Assembly: GCA_003151595.1 (NCBI GenBank)
Contig: PLXW01000038.1
Coordinates: 1-31,361 of the forward strand
Length of the DNA stretch: 31,361 nucleotides
Reading direction: 5' to 3'
Source of the DNA: Myxococcales bacterium
GTDB taxonomy: Bacteria; Myxococcota; Polyangia; Polyangiales; Polyangiaceae
Under the pieces are notes generated by a model. It saw only the letters and a list, made by a program, of their open reading frames with translations. It did no database searches and had not been told where the DNA came from. The position numbers and the translations under genes were made by a program. Below are positions 15,377 to 23,829 of the stretch, in pieces. Numbering within the stretch: position 1 is the stretch's first letter; each line of letters starts with the position of its first letter.

Positions 15377-15898
15377 GTGAAGCCGCCGCGCCCCCTCACG
15401 TTCACCGGAACGCTCGAGAAGGTCGTGCGCGGCGTCATCCAGAACGTCGTCGTCGTTCCGCGGTCGGTGAGCGCGGCGTTCGGAAAGCGCGGCCCCGTGC
15501 CCGTGGTCGCGACGTTGTGGCCGGCGACGGAGGGGGCGGCGACGAAGTCGAAAGGGATCGAGGGTCACCTGACGCTCGTTCCGTCGGGCGGAGGGCGTCA
15601 CAAGCTGATCTTGAACGCGCGCCTCCGGAAGCGGGTGGGCCTCGCCGAAGGGGCGCGCGTGCGGATCCGCGTGGTGCTCGACGAGGCGCCGCCCGAGGAT
15701 CCCATCCCGGAAGACCTCGCCGATGCGCTGCGCGAAGCCGATGCCTTCGTGGCGTTCGCGGCGATCGTGCGCAGCAAGAGAAACGCGATCCTTCGCTGGC
15801 TCGATCAGGCCGTGGCCGACGCGACGCGGGCGAAGCGAATCGCGCGGCTGGTCGAGATCGGGCTCGAGGAGCGCGAGAAGCGGACGGACCGGGTCTAG
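15377..15898 (+). CDS. DUF1905 / YdeI-OmpD-associated (OmdA) family protein
   Basis: A 173-residue protein. Residues ~8-97 form the DUF1905 beta-barrel (FTGTLEKV, VPRSV..AFGKRGPVPVVAT, then GGGRHKLILNARLRK, GARVRIRVVLDE). Residues ~105-170 are the YdeI/OmdA helical tail (IPEDLADALRE, RNAILRWLDQAV, RAKRIARLVEIG). This two-part arrangement is common; the family is linked in the literature to bacteriocin protection (YdeI) but has no agreed molecular function. The start is GTG 15377, 9 bp after the Trx-rhodanese stop. Its TAG stop lies at the edge of the first of two 43-bp hairpin repeats separating it from the convergent ClC gene. Confidence 0.85.
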   Translation: MKPPRPLTFTGTLEKVVRGVIQNVVVVPRSVSAAFGKRGPVPVVATLWPATEGAATKSKGIEGHLTLVPSGGGRHKLILNARLRKRVGLAEGARVRIRVVLDEAPPEDPIPEDLADALREADAFVAFAAIVRSKRNAILRWLDQAVADATRAKRIARLVEIGLEEREKRTDRV

Positions 15899-15917
15899 CG
15901 GCGCCGAAGGCGTCCGC
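15898..15917. terminator. GC-rich hairpin, copy 1 (possible bidirectional terminator)
   Basis: The stem GCGGCGCC pairs with GGCGTCCGC (bulged T), loop GAA. It starts at the last base of the DUF1905 stop codon. There is no T-tract on either strand, so it is not a canonical intrinsic terminator; it may act as a Rho-assisted stop or a 3'-end stabiliser. Confidence 0.4.
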
Positions 15918-15940
15918 GTCTACATGACCGTCCTAGACTA

Positions 15941-15960
15941 GCGGCGCCGAAGGCGTCCGC
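15941..15960. terminator. GC-rich hairpin, copy 2 (possible bidirectional terminator)
   Basis: An exact copy of the 15898-15917 stem-loop, 43 bp further on and 17 bp from the stop of the ClC gene transcribed from the other side. The same reservations apply: strong stem, no T-run. Confidence 0.4.
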
Positions 15961-15976
15961 GTCTACATGACCCGTC

Positions 15977-17848
15977 CTAGGCGCCCTTCACGCGCAGCCG
16001 CGGGATCGCGATGCGCGAGCTCTGCGGCACGGTCGCGTCGAGCCGGTCGCGGTGAGCGCCGAGCACGTCGCTGCGCGTGAGAAAGCCCACGAGCTTCTTC
16101 GGGTCGTCGCCGCTGACGACGGGGAATCGGCCGACGCCGGTGCGGACCATCTTGTCGGCCGCGTCGCGAAGCGTGGCGTCGTCGCGGACGACGAGCGGCT
16201 CACGCATGATCAGGTCGCGCACCGTGAGATCGTCGTTCGTGAGCGGGGCGACGAGGTTACGGCGCGTCACCACCCCCACGATGCGATCGCCGTCGAGCAC
16301 GGGGAACCCCTGGTGCGTCGCTGCGTCTTCGCTTGAGACGAGCCACTCGCGCACGCGCATCACGGCGTCGCTGGCCGCGAGCGTGATCACCGCGCGGGTC
16401 ATGGCGTCGCGCACGAGCACGGTGTCGAGGTAGTCGGCCGCGTACTCGCTCGGGACGCGCACGCCGCGCCGGACGATCTTCTCGGTCATGATCGTGTTCT
16501 GCATCAGCAGGCACGAGACGAGGTATGCGCCGGTGCATCCGCCGAGCAGCGGGAGAAGCCCCATCGGTTGCCGCGTGGTCTCGAACGCGAACACCACCGA
16601 CGCCAGGAGCGCGCGTGACGCCCCCGCGAAGATCGACGCCATCCCGACGAGCGCCGCGACGCGCAGGTCGATCCCCGCGCTCGGCACCAGGCGCGCCAGC
16701 AGCATTCCCAGCGCCGAGCCGAGGCCGCCGCCGATCGTGAAGAGCGGAGCGAGCGTTCCGCCCGACGTGCCGCTGCCGAGCGAGATCGACCACGAGATGA
16801 GCTTCATCGCGCAGAGAAAGAGCATCGCGCCGCCGACGAGATCGCCGGAGAGGATGTGCTCGATGTTGTCGTAGCCGACGCCGAGCGTGTGCGGCGCGTA
16901 AAGCCCGCAGACTCCGACGGCGACCGCTCCCATCGCGGGCCACCACATCCAGTGAACGGGGAGCTTCTCGAAGGCGTCTTCGACCCAGTAGACGAGCTTC
17001 GTCACGTACACGGACGCGACGCCGACGAGCGCGCCGATCGCCGCGTACCACGCGAGCGCGCTCCCGGACGGGGCGACGAGGTCGGGCATCGGAAACACGG
17101 GCGACGATCCGATGAAGGCGATGCGCACGCCGGTGGCGACGACGGTCGCGAGCGCGACGGGGATGATCGATCGCGGGCGATACTCGAAGAGGAGAAGCTC
17201 GACGGCGAGGAGCACCGCCGACACCGGCGTTCCGAACGTGGCCGCCATTCCCGCAGCGGCGCCAGCAGCGAGGAGCGTCTTTCGTTCGTCGGCCGTCGTC
17301 TTCACGATCTGCCCCACGAGCGAACCGAGCGCGCCACCCGTGGCGATGATCGGCCCCTCGGCGCCGAACGGGCCGCCGGTGCCGATCGCCACCGCGGCCG
17401 AGAGCGGCTTCAAGAACGTCATGCGCGCCGGGATGCGGCTCTCGTTGAGAAGGACCTGCTCCATCGCTTCGGGGATGCCGTGACCGCGAATCGCTTTCGA
17501 TCCGTACCGCGCCATGAAGCCGACGACGATCGCGCCGGCGATCGGCACGGCGATGACGAACGGCCCCAGGTGATTGTTCGCCGGCGACACGAACGACGTG
17601 TCGAAGCGACCATAGAACGAGAGGTTCGTGATGAGCCCGATGAGCCCCGTGAGCAGGCGCGCGATGATCCCGGCCGCGAAGGCCACGCCGACCGACAGCG
17701 CGCAGATGAGGACGACCCGCCGGTCCACGGCCGCGAGCTGCCTCGACGCGTGCGTGGCTTCGAGCGCAGGTCCCATCGACGGCGCGACGGGGAGCCCTTC
17801 GGTCGTCGAGGCTTCGCGCGCTCCGTCGGACGGTCGGTCGGGTTCCAT
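15977..17848 (-). CDS. ClC-family chloride channel/transporter with two CBS domains
   Basis: A 623-residue inner-membrane protein. A short soluble N-terminus is followed by ~10 membrane helices of the ClC fold. Selectivity motifs: GHGIPE (122-127, for GSGIP), GAEGP (162-166, with the gating glutamate E164), and GGTLAPLF in place of GGIFAP. By my alignment to E. coli ClC, the internal proton-pathway glutamate (E203) corresponds to L218 in AVELLL, suggesting a channel or uncoupled transporter; this is inference. The C-terminal ~155 residues form a CBS pair (MTRAVITLAASDAVMRV and MREPLVVRDDATLRDAADKM), which in the family binds adenine nucleotides. It diverges from the Fur-family gene over 125 bp. 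Confidence 0.93.
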   Translation of the reverse strand: MEPDRPSDGAREASTTEGLPVAPSMGPALEATHASRQLAAVDRRVVLICALSVGVAFAAGIIARLLTGLIGLITNLSFYGRFDTSFVSPANNHLGPFVIAVPIAGAIVVGFMARYGSKAIRGHGIPEAMEQVLLNESRIPARMTFLKPLSAAVAIGTGGPFGAEGPIIATGGALGSLVGQIVKTTADERKTLLAAGAAAGMAATFGTPVSAVLLAVELLLFEYRPRSIIPVALATVVATGVRIAFIGSSPVFPMPDLVAPSGSALAWYAAIGALVGVASVYVTKLVYWVEDAFEKLPVHWMWWPAMGAVAVGVCGLYAPHTLGVGYDNIEHILSGDLVGGAMLFLCAMKLISWSISLGSGTSGGTLAPLFTIGGGLGSALGMLLARLVPSAGIDLRVAALVGMASIFAGASRALLASVVFAFETTRQPMGLLPLLGGCTGAYLVSCLLMQNTIMTEKIVRRGVRVPSEYAADYLDTVLVRDAMTRAVITLAASDAVMRVREWLVSSEDAATHQGFPVLDGDRIVGVVTRRNLVAPLTNDDLTVRDLIMREPLVVRDDATLRDAADKMVRTGVGRFPVVSGDDPKKLVGFLTRSDVLGAHRDRLDATVPQSSRIAIPRLRVKGA

Positions 17849-17973
17849 GGGGCCTAGCTAGGGTCGGGCGCTCCTTTGGCGCAAGCGCTGCCGCCTGCAT
17901 GTGTCAGGATGACTCCCCCGATGCGACTTGACGCCGTGAGCGCGGCTCGACGACCTTGGTGCGCGTGGCCCGC

Positions 17974-18495
17974 ATGAAGCAGCAGACGTACGAAGACCAC
18001 CGGCACGACTCGCCGAACCTGGAACACTTCCGGGTGCTGCTGCACGACCACATGGTTAAGAAGGGGCTGCGCTCGACGGACCAGCGACGCCTCATCGTGG
18101 AGACGTTCTTCCGCTCACCGAACCACGTGAGCATCGAAGAGCTCCTGGCGCAGGTACGGCGCGAAGACTCGAAGGTCGGCTACGCGACGGTGTATCGAAC
18201 GCTGAAGCTGCTCGCGGAGTGCGGCGTCGCCAACGAGCGGAAGTTCGGCGACGGGCTCACGCGGTACGAGCTGGCCGACGAGGCGTCGCACCACGACCAC
18301 CTGATCTGCGTCGAGTGCGGGACGATCGTCGAGTTCGAGGAGCCGCGGATCGAGGCGTTGCAAGAAGAGGTCGCCGAGCGTCACGGCTTCACGCTGCGAA
18401 GCCACAAGCACGAGATGTACGGCCTGTGCCCGAAGTGCCAGGCGGCGCGGAAGAGCGCCGACACGAAGGCGGCGAACGGGCGGAAGAAGAACTGA
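17974..18495 (+). CDS. Fur-family metal-responsive transcriptional regulator
   Basis: A 173-residue Fur/PerR/Zur-type repressor. The winged-helix DNA-binding domain (~20-95) contains the recognition region VGYATVYRTLKLL. The C-terminal dimerisation domain carries HHDHLIC (106-112) and two structural-zinc CxxC pairs, C112-C115 and C152-C155, plus HKHE (144-147). These residues fit metal binding in the Fur clan, but do not by themselves separate Fur, PerR and Zur. I chose ATG 17974; in-frame TTG 17956 and GTG 17959 are alternatives, and no strong Shine-Dalgarno decides. It diverges from the ClC gene. It ends 9 bp from the convergent cyclo-ligase gene. Confidence 0.93.
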   Translation: MKQQTYEDHRHDSPNLEHFRVLLHDHMVKKGLRSTDQRRLIVETFFRSPNHVSIEELLAQVRREDSKVGYATVYRTLKLLAECGVANERKFGDGLTRYELADEASHHDHLICVECGTIVEFEEPRIEALQEEVAERHGFTLRSHKHEMYGLCPKCQAARKSADTKAANGRKKN

Positions 18496-18503
18496 CCGCT
18501 ACG

Positions 18504-18535
18504 GTCATCCTGAGGAGCGCAGCGACGAAGGATCC
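18504..18535. repeat. REP-like dispersed sequence forming the 3' end of the cyclo-ligase gene
   Basis: The sequence TCATCCTGAGGAG-CGCAGCGACGAAGGATCC belongs to a class of short imperfect palindromes (ATCCT...AGGAT ends) that I recall as recurring in intergenic DNA of many GC-rich bacteria. Here it lies between convergent genes and supplies the last codons and the TGA stop of the minus-strand cyclo-ligase. Recognition is from memory of similar repeats; copy number in this genome is not visible. Confidence 0.55.
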
Positions 18536-19146
18536 AGCGCGACTACGAGCTCGCGACCGTCGGTGACGACGAACGGGAGCGCGACGTCATGCTGCGTGAA
18601 CGGGACTTCAGCGACGAGCTGGAAGTCGTACGCCACGCCGATCGCGATCGCCGGCGGCGAGAAGAGCGGGAGCGTGCGATCGTAGAAGCCGGCGCCGTAG
18701 CCGATGCGATGACCGGTGGGATCGAGCGCGATCGCGGGGACGATGATGACGTCGAGGTCTCCGCGAACCGCCTCGCGCGCGGTGAGGTGCGGCTCGCGGA
18801 AGCCGAAGCCGCGTTCGTCCAGATCGCTCTCGGCGGCGAAGCGGAAGGTCATGAGGCGCGTCTCGGGATCGATGGCGGGGTAAGCGATCGAGACGCCGCG
18901 CGCGCGGAGCGAGGCGTCGAGCGGGCGGAGATCGATCTCGTGCTTCTCGACGATGGGCCAGAAGAGCGCGACCGACTTCGCGGCGACGACGCTCGGGTGC
19001 GCGGCGAGCCTCTCCACGATGCGCACCGATCGCTTGGCGCACGCATCGGCGGGCATCGTCATGCGGAGCCCGCGCAGGCGCTTTCGCAGCTCCCCCTTCA
19101 CGCGAACGCGGATGACGTCGTCGGGGGGCAAGCGCGATTCGGACAT
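18505..19146 (-). CDS. 5-formyltetrahydrofolate cyclo-ligase family protein
   Basis: A 213-residue enzyme converting 5-formyl-THF to 5,10-methenyl-THF with ATP, in cytoplasmic one-carbon metabolism. An N-terminal basic helix (KGELRKRLRGLR) carries the nucleotide-binding Lys/Arg. The signature GHRIGYGAGFYDRTL (145-159) is complete. The DLDVIIVPAIALD segment before it is typical. The last nine residues (DPSSLRSSG) are encoded by a REP-like sequence, so the original C-terminus has probably been replaced or extended. It lies 52 bp downstream of the dam-type gene on the same strand and converges with the Fur-family gene. Confidence 0.92.
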   Translation of the reverse strand: MSESRLPPDDVIRVRVKGELRKRLRGLRMTMPADACAKRSVRIVERLAAHPSVVAAKSVALFWPIVEKHEIDLRPLDASLRARGVSIAYPAIDPETRLMTFRFAAESDLDERGFGFREPHLTAREAVRGDLDVIIVPAIALDPTGHRIGYGAGFYDRTLPLFSPPAIAIGVAYDFQLVAEVPFTQHDVALPFVVTDGRELVVALDPSSLRSSG

Positions 19147-19198
19147 GGCGCCGCGTACCCTAGCGGACGCAGAGCTGACCGGCCACGCGCGGCGGCGT

Positions 19199-20080
19199 TC
19201 ACCCCGCGGTGCGGAGCGGTTCGTAGAGTCCGGGCGACTCCCAGGTCGTCACCACGAGCTCGCCGGCGTCGCCGCGGTTCGCGCCGTCGCACGAGATCGA
19301 TCGCGGCGCGCGCACGACGTGGAGCGCCAGACCGTCGTAGAGATCGCGCGTCGTCTGCGTGTCGGCGTTCGAGAGCATCGCCTTCGCGCCGCGGCGCTTC
19401 AGCGCGTGGAGCTCGGTGGCGAGCCGCTCTTGATCACGAGGCGTGAACCCGTCTTTGGCGTACGCCGTGAACGAGGCCGTGCGCGAGACGGGGACGTACG
19501 GCGGGTCGAGGTAGACGAAGTCGTTCTTCTTGAGGCGACCTGTAATGTCGGCGAAGTCGCGCGACACGACGTCCACGCCGGCGAGCGCGCGCGATGCGGC
19601 GCGGAGCCCGGCTTCGTCGAGGATGCGCGGGTTCTTGTACTTGCCGAAGGGGACGTTGAAGCGCCCGCCGGAGTTCACCCGCCACAGGCCGTTGAAGCAC
19701 GTGCGATTGAGGAACACGAAGCGCGCGGCGCGCTCGACGTCGCTCATGCCGTGCGTGTCTTTCGCGCGGACGGCGTAGAAGAGATCGCGATCGTGGCGGT
19801 ACTCGGCGAGCGCGTCGATGACGGCGGACACGTCGTCGCGGATCGCGGTGTAGAGGGCGACGAGCTCCTCGTTCCTGTCGGCGAGGACGGCGTGTTTGAA
19901 CTTGCGGAGGCCACGCGATCGTTCGGAGGCGAGCGCGAAGAACAGCGCCGCGCCGCCGGCGAACGGCTCGGCGTACGTGCCGAGGTCGCGCGGAACGCGA
20001 TCGAGGAGCTCGCCCAGGAGGCGCGACTTGCCTCCCGCCCATTTCACGATCGGCTTTGCGTCGATCGGCTTCGAAGCCAT
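19199..20080 (-). CDS. dam: Dam-type adenine-N6 DNA methyltransferase (D12 class)
   Basis: A 293-residue MTase. Motif order is that of the alpha (Dam/DpnII/EcoRV-type) class: KWAGGKSRLL (13-22), an AdoMet motif I PFAGGAALFF (39-48), and the catalytic LDPPY (191-195). Between them are the NRTCFNGLWRVN and FNVPFGKY blocks (~125-147) seen in GATC methylases. GATC specificity is therefore likely but not proven. No restriction endonuclease gene is adjacent, so it looks like a solitary methylase, which in other bacteria acts in mismatch repair, replication timing or epigenetic control. It is downstream of the Gld-type ABC cluster (78-bp gap that contains a CGCCCGGGCG palindrome) and upstream of the cyclo-ligase gene. 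Confidence 0.93.
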   Translation of the reverse strand: MASKPIDAKPIVKWAGGKSRLLGELLDRVPRDLGTYAEPFAGGAALFFALASERSRGLRKFKHAVLADRNEELVALYTAIRDDVSAVIDALAEYRHDRDLFYAVRAKDTHGMSDVERAARFVFLNRTCFNGLWRVNSGGRFNVPFGKYKNPRILDEAGLRAASRALAGVDVVSRDFADITGRLKKNDFVYLDPPYVPVSRTASFTAYAKDGFTPRDQERLATELHALKRRGAKAMLSNADTQTTRDLYDGLALHVVRAPRSISCDGANRGDAGELVVTTWESPGLYEPLRTAG

Positions 20081-20158
20081 GACTACGCCCTAGCTACATT
20101 GCCTAGCACCGGCCAAGAGAACGGCGAGGCACGCCCGCGAGCTCTCACGCCCGGGCGC

Positions 20159-22255
20159 TCAGAAGCGATCGAAGAATGCCTTCACTCGATCGCGATCCAC
20201 GGCGAACGTGGCCTCGATGCCGGTGACGCGGGCGAGGACGGTCTTGGCGTCGTTGGTGACGGCCTCGCGGCCGAAGGTAATGCGTTTCGAGCTCGTTTTC
20301 CCACTGATGGTTAGGACGAGCGAGGGTTGCCCGAAGCCTTCGTCGGCGAGCGGAGCGCCGAGGTGGACGACCGAGTCGGCGCGAAGGACGTTGGCCGCGC
20401 GGAGGATCGCGTCGGTCGTGTCGTCACCGGCGTCGGCGGAGAAGCCCAGGCGCTTGCCGTTGCGCTCGAGGGTCACGAGCGCGACGTCGGGGGGCGCGAA
20501 GCCGTGGAGGTCGACCAGCCACGCGCGCGCTCGATCGCGGAGCGCTCTCGGTGCGACGAAGACGGCGGGGCCGTCGCTCGTGCGCGCATAGACGCCCCCT
20601 TCCCCTTCACGACCGAACTCGATTCGCGCGGTCCGCGCGCCGCCGTCGCTGGCGACCTCGAGCGCGATGGCGCACGACCCGAATCCGAATCGTCCTTCGT
20701 CGGCGTCCGCGATCCACGACTCGGCGCGCGCGCGCGTCGCGGCGTCGATCGCGTCGGTCACGGCCGCGTTGTCCACGCCGTAGTCGGCGGGCGTGCGCAT
20801 CGTCCATGCATCGGCGTCGTGCGTCGCGCGCTGGTCGACGCCGTCGCAGTGCGTCTCGATCGCCGTCACCGGCGCCCCTTCGATCCGCGGCCCCCACAGC
20901 TCTTTCCCGCGCAGCGCGATCGCGCTCGGAACGAGCTTCCGCGCGACGGCTGCCGACACGTGCAAGCGCGCGCCGTCGAACGCGCGACGAACGATGACGT
21001 CGCCGTTCGCGTCGGGCGCCCCCACGTCGATCACTTCGGTCACGTCGTTGTCGGCGCGGTGCACCGTAATGCGCCCCTTCGCGTCGAACGGCGCGTCGCT
21101 CTTCTGCGGATCGATCCCCTCGCCTCGCGCGATGGCCGCCACCAGCGCCGACGCCGCCTCGGCGTCCTCGCCCGAGAGGTCGCGATCCATCGGCGCCTTC
21201 TCGCGCCATGCGCTCTCTTTTCGCGCCAGCTCGACGGCTGCTCCCTTCGGCAGCGTCTCGATCCGCAGCTCGGCGATCTCGTCGTCGTGTGCCGCGAAGA
21301 GGCGCGCGTCGACCAGCGCTGCGTCGTTCGTCGCCAACCCCTCGAGCACGGCCTTCGGGGCGCAGGCCGCGAGCTTCGTCGGCGCATCGCGCGTCACCAC
21401 GATGTCCGTCTCGTTCGCCGGGCAAGCTCCGCCCACGCGAAGCACGCCGGCCGGGCGCGTCGCGTCCTTCGGCGTCATCGCGATCGTCACCCGCGGCGTC
21501 GCCACGAGCGGCGCGGCCACGGCGTCGCCGACGAACACGTCGGCCCGCATCTCGGCGAGCGCGCTCCAGATCGTGTCGAGCTTCGAGCGCGAGGCACGAA
21601 GCCCGTTGCCCAGCGTGAAGCTCACATCATCGGCGCGCGTGATCGCCACCGTGCCGGCGTCGCTCTTCACGTCGAGCCGCGCGAGCTCGATCGACAGGTA
21701 CGGGACGAGCGACCGTGATCGGTAGGCGTCGCTCTTCTGCATGAGCGCTGTGACCACGTCGCGCGTCACGACCACCGTACCGAGATCATCCACGCGCAGA
21801 TACGCCGCGCCCTCGGGCGTAGGCGCGTCGCCACCGAGCGCGAAGCGGTACGACAGCGCGCCCATCGCGACCACGCCGTGCGCGCGCGGCGCATCGATCT
21901 TCGTCGCGCTCGCCGGGGTGCTGGCGTCGACCTTGCGCACGACGTTCGCGAACTCGAGCACGCTGGCCAGCTTGTCGACCGCTTCCTGATTTGCCTTCTC
22001 GTGATCGAACGGCGCGCGCATCCGCCACTCGGGATCGCCGGCGTCGTCTTTCGATCGCTCGAGCACGATGCTCTCGCCGTCGTGATCGATCGCGAGCCGC
22101 GTGAGCTCTTCGCGCCGCCACGCAGGGAAGACGTTCGATGCGCGCGACTTCTTCTCCGACTCGGTCACCCGATCGCGATCGACGTAGGCGTAGACCACCG
22201 CGCCCATCGCTGCGATCACGAGAGCGATCGACGTCGCGTGCGCACGCAGCTTCAC
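20159..22255 (-). CDS. DUF4340 domain protein, last gene of the Gld-type ABC cluster
   Basis: A 698-residue membrane-anchored protein. One N-terminal transmembrane helix (~8-26) is followed by a long extracytoplasmic region. The early part (FPAWRREELTRLAIDHDGESIVLER) and repeated beta-rich blocks match DUF4340, which typically follows gldG-like genes. Later blocks (for example ~345-440 and ~590-690) look like further copies of the same 'V.RL.i...g..v...r' module. GTG 22255 overlaps the GldG-like stop by 4 bp (GTGA), indicating translational coupling. No enzymatic motif is seen. It is likely a structural or regulatory partner of the ABC exporter; the function is unknown. Confidence 0.85.
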   Translation of the reverse strand: MKLRAHATSIALVIAAMGAVVYAYVDRDRVTESEKKSRASNVFPAWRREELTRLAIDHDGESIVLERSKDDAGDPEWRMRAPFDHEKANQEAVDKLASVLEFANVVRKVDASTPASATKIDAPRAHGVVAMGALSYRFALGGDAPTPEGAAYLRVDDLGTVVVTRDVVTALMQKSDAYRSRSLVPYLSIELARLDVKSDAGTVAITRADDVSFTLGNGLRASRSKLDTIWSALAEMRADVFVGDAVAAPLVATPRVTIAMTPKDATRPAGVLRVGGACPANETDIVVTRDAPTKLAACAPKAVLEGLATNDAALVDARLFAAHDDEIAELRIETLPKGAAVELARKESAWREKAPMDRDLSGEDAEAASALVAAIARGEGIDPQKSDAPFDAKGRITVHRADNDVTEVIDVGAPDANGDVIVRRAFDGARLHVSAAVARKLVPSAIALRGKELWGPRIEGAPVTAIETHCDGVDQRATHDADAWTMRTPADYGVDNAAVTDAIDAATRARAESWIADADEGRFGFGSCAIALEVASDGGARTARIEFGREGEGGVYARTSDGPAVFVAPRALRDRARAWLVDLHGFAPPDVALVTLERNGKRLGFSADAGDDTTDAILRAANVLRADSVVHLGAPLADEGFGQPSLVLTISGKTSSKRITFGREAVTNDAKTVLARVTGIEATFAVDRDRVKAFFDRF

Positions 22256-23829
22256 GCGCGCTCTTTCTTCTTACCCGCGCCCGCGCGCGGAGCCCCTTCG
22301 GTCCCTCGCCTCCGCAGCGCGACCGCGATCCCGAGCAGCGCCGCCGCGAGCGGCATGAAGATGAGCACGTAGCGCCGCACCTCCGAGCGCGACTCGTCGG
22401 TGATCCGAATCCCCGCGGCCACGCTCGGTCGCGCGGGCACGTCGAGGATCGCCGGCTTCGACGCCAGCCACGAGATCGCGCTCTCGGTGAAGAGCGCCGC
22501 GCCGCGGATCGGGAGCGGCTCCATCCAGTCGCGACGAATGACGGCGCTCCCGGTCCCCACCACGATCGCGCGCGGCCCGTGCGGCCCGCTGGGCGACGTC
22601 TTCGGCCGTTCGCTCGCCATGGCGACGACGAGCGGCCCGCCGAGATCGTGCGGCTTGCGCTCGGGGACGTCGGTCCAGTCGGCGGCGCCGGCGATGTTCA
22701 CCACGCCGAACGACTGCTCGCTCGACGCCAGCAGATCGACCGCGCTGCTCGCCCCCGGCGGCGACACGTGATGGAGCGACCGCGCGAAGTTCAACATCAC
22801 CCGCGGCACTTCGCGCGGCATGGCCTCGTCGTGAACGAGCGCGGCGGTCACCGGGTGCGGCTTCGCAGTGGCGATGAAGCGAATGCCGCGCGAGTCGGGG
22901 ATCGCAAGCTTAGCGTCGAGCTCGAAGACGAGATCGTCGTCGAGCGCGATCCCGAACGGCGCCAGCGCCTCGTCGAGCCCCGCGGACGCCATCCCGTTCT
23001 CGGTCTGCGCGTTGATCGGCGATACGGCGAGGAACAAGCTCCCGCCGTCCATCAAGTACGTGCGCAACCGGTTGGTCTCGCCCTTCGCGAACGACCCGCG
23101 CGCCCCCGCGATCACGGCGACGCTGCATCCCTTGAAAGGTTCGTGCGCGTCGGGCGCCGTCGTATCGACCGCGACCGTCTCGTAGTTGTCCTTCTGCAGG
23201 ATGTCCGCGAAGAAGCCGAGCCCCTCTTCGCTCGAGTCGGTGAGCTCGAGCTCTCCGTGCCCGGCGGTGAAGCACAGCTTCGCCTTCTCGCCGCCGATCA
23301 CGTTTCGAATCGCGCCGGTGATCGCCTGCTCTTCACGCGGCTGCGCGCGTCCGTCGTCGGCGTCGCTCACGGCCACGAGATCGCTCGCGCCGATGAACCA
23401 GTGCTTGTCACCCTTGGCGACGACCATGAGCGCGTCGGTGACGACGTGACCGTCTTCGGTGCGCCCCGTGTCGATCCGGAATCGCTTCCGCACGTCTTCG
23501 AGCGCCGCCGTGTCGCGATCGGGATCGACGAGGTGCACCTTGAGCACGTCGGTCTCCGCGGCGTAGCTCACGAGGAGCTGCTTGACGCTCTGCTCGAGCG
23601 GGTCGGCGCCGCCCATCAGGATCCACAGGTCGACCGGCTCCTGCAGCGAGTGCAACGTCGACAGCGTCGCCGGCGTCAGCGTGTACCGCTTCGTCTTGGT
23701 CCAGTCCCACCGCTTGTAGTGCCGCGCGACGACCACGTTCATCACGACCGCGAGCACGACCGCCGCCACGATCCCCACGAGCGCCGTCGCCTGCGACGCA
23801 TCGATGCCGAGCCCTGCGCGCTTCTTCAT
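22252..23829 (-). CDS. GldG-like ABC transporter auxiliary protein
   Basis: A 525-residue protein with one transmembrane helix at each end (~14-36 and ~480-500) and a large extracytoplasmic region between. The N-terminal RWDWTKTKRYTLTPATLSTL is the hallmark of the GldG/ABC_transp_aux family, followed by the 'vdl.....d......v..LL..Y......l.v..vDPd' block (around VKVHLVDPDRD-like sequence). The central fold resembles an inactive hydrolase or ThuA/GATase-like domain (HGELEL, GGSLFLAV). ATG 23829 overlaps the permease stop by one base (TGATG). In Bacteroidota GldG works with GldA/GldF in gliding; outside them the role is not established. Confidence 0.88.
   Translation of the reverse strand: MKKRAGLGIDASQATALVGIVAAVVLAVVMNVVVARHYKRWDWTKTKRYTLTPATLSTLHSLQEPVDLWILMGGADPLEQSVKQLLVSYAAETDVLKVHLVDPDRDTAALEDVRKRFRIDTGRTEDGHVVTDALMVVAKGDKHWFIGASDLVAVSDADDGRAQPREEQAITGAIRNVIGGEKAKLCFTAGHGELELTDSSEEGLGFFADILQKDNYETVAVDTTAPDAHEPFKGCSVAVIAGARGSFAKGETNRLRTYLMDGGSLFLAVSPINAQTENGMASAGLDEALAPFGIALDDDLVFELDAKLAIPDSRGIRFIATAKPHPVTAALVHDEAMPREVPRVMLNFARSLHHVSPPGASSAVDLLASSEQSFGVVNIAGAADWTDVPERKPHDLGGPLVVAMASERPKTSPSGPHGPRAIVVGTGSAVIRRDWMEPLPIRGAALFTESAISWLASKPAILDVPARPSVAAGIRITDESRSEVRRYVLIFMPLAAALLGIAVALRRRGTEGAPRAGAGKKKERA

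Larger units (their letters stand above)
15895..15980. repeat. Tandem duplication of a 43-bp hairpin unit between convergent genes
   Basis: Two nearly identical copies begin at CTAG 15895 and CTAG 15938; the second differs mainly by one extra C and its last base. Each copy carries GCGGCGCC-GAA-GGCG(T)CCGC, an 8-bp GC-rich stem with a GAA triloop and one bulged T. The first copy contains the stop of the DUF1905 gene and the second ends at the stop of the ClC gene, so the duplication exactly fills the convergent gap. Confidence 0.9.

Noticed and set aside
15895..15980. CRISPR-like repeat at 15.9 kb
   Set aside because: There are only two directly adjacent copies with no spacers; it is a tandem duplication with hairpins.
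17929..17956. TTGACG in front of the Fur-family gene as a sigma70 promoter
   Set aside because: No acceptable -10 element lies 16-18 bp downstream.
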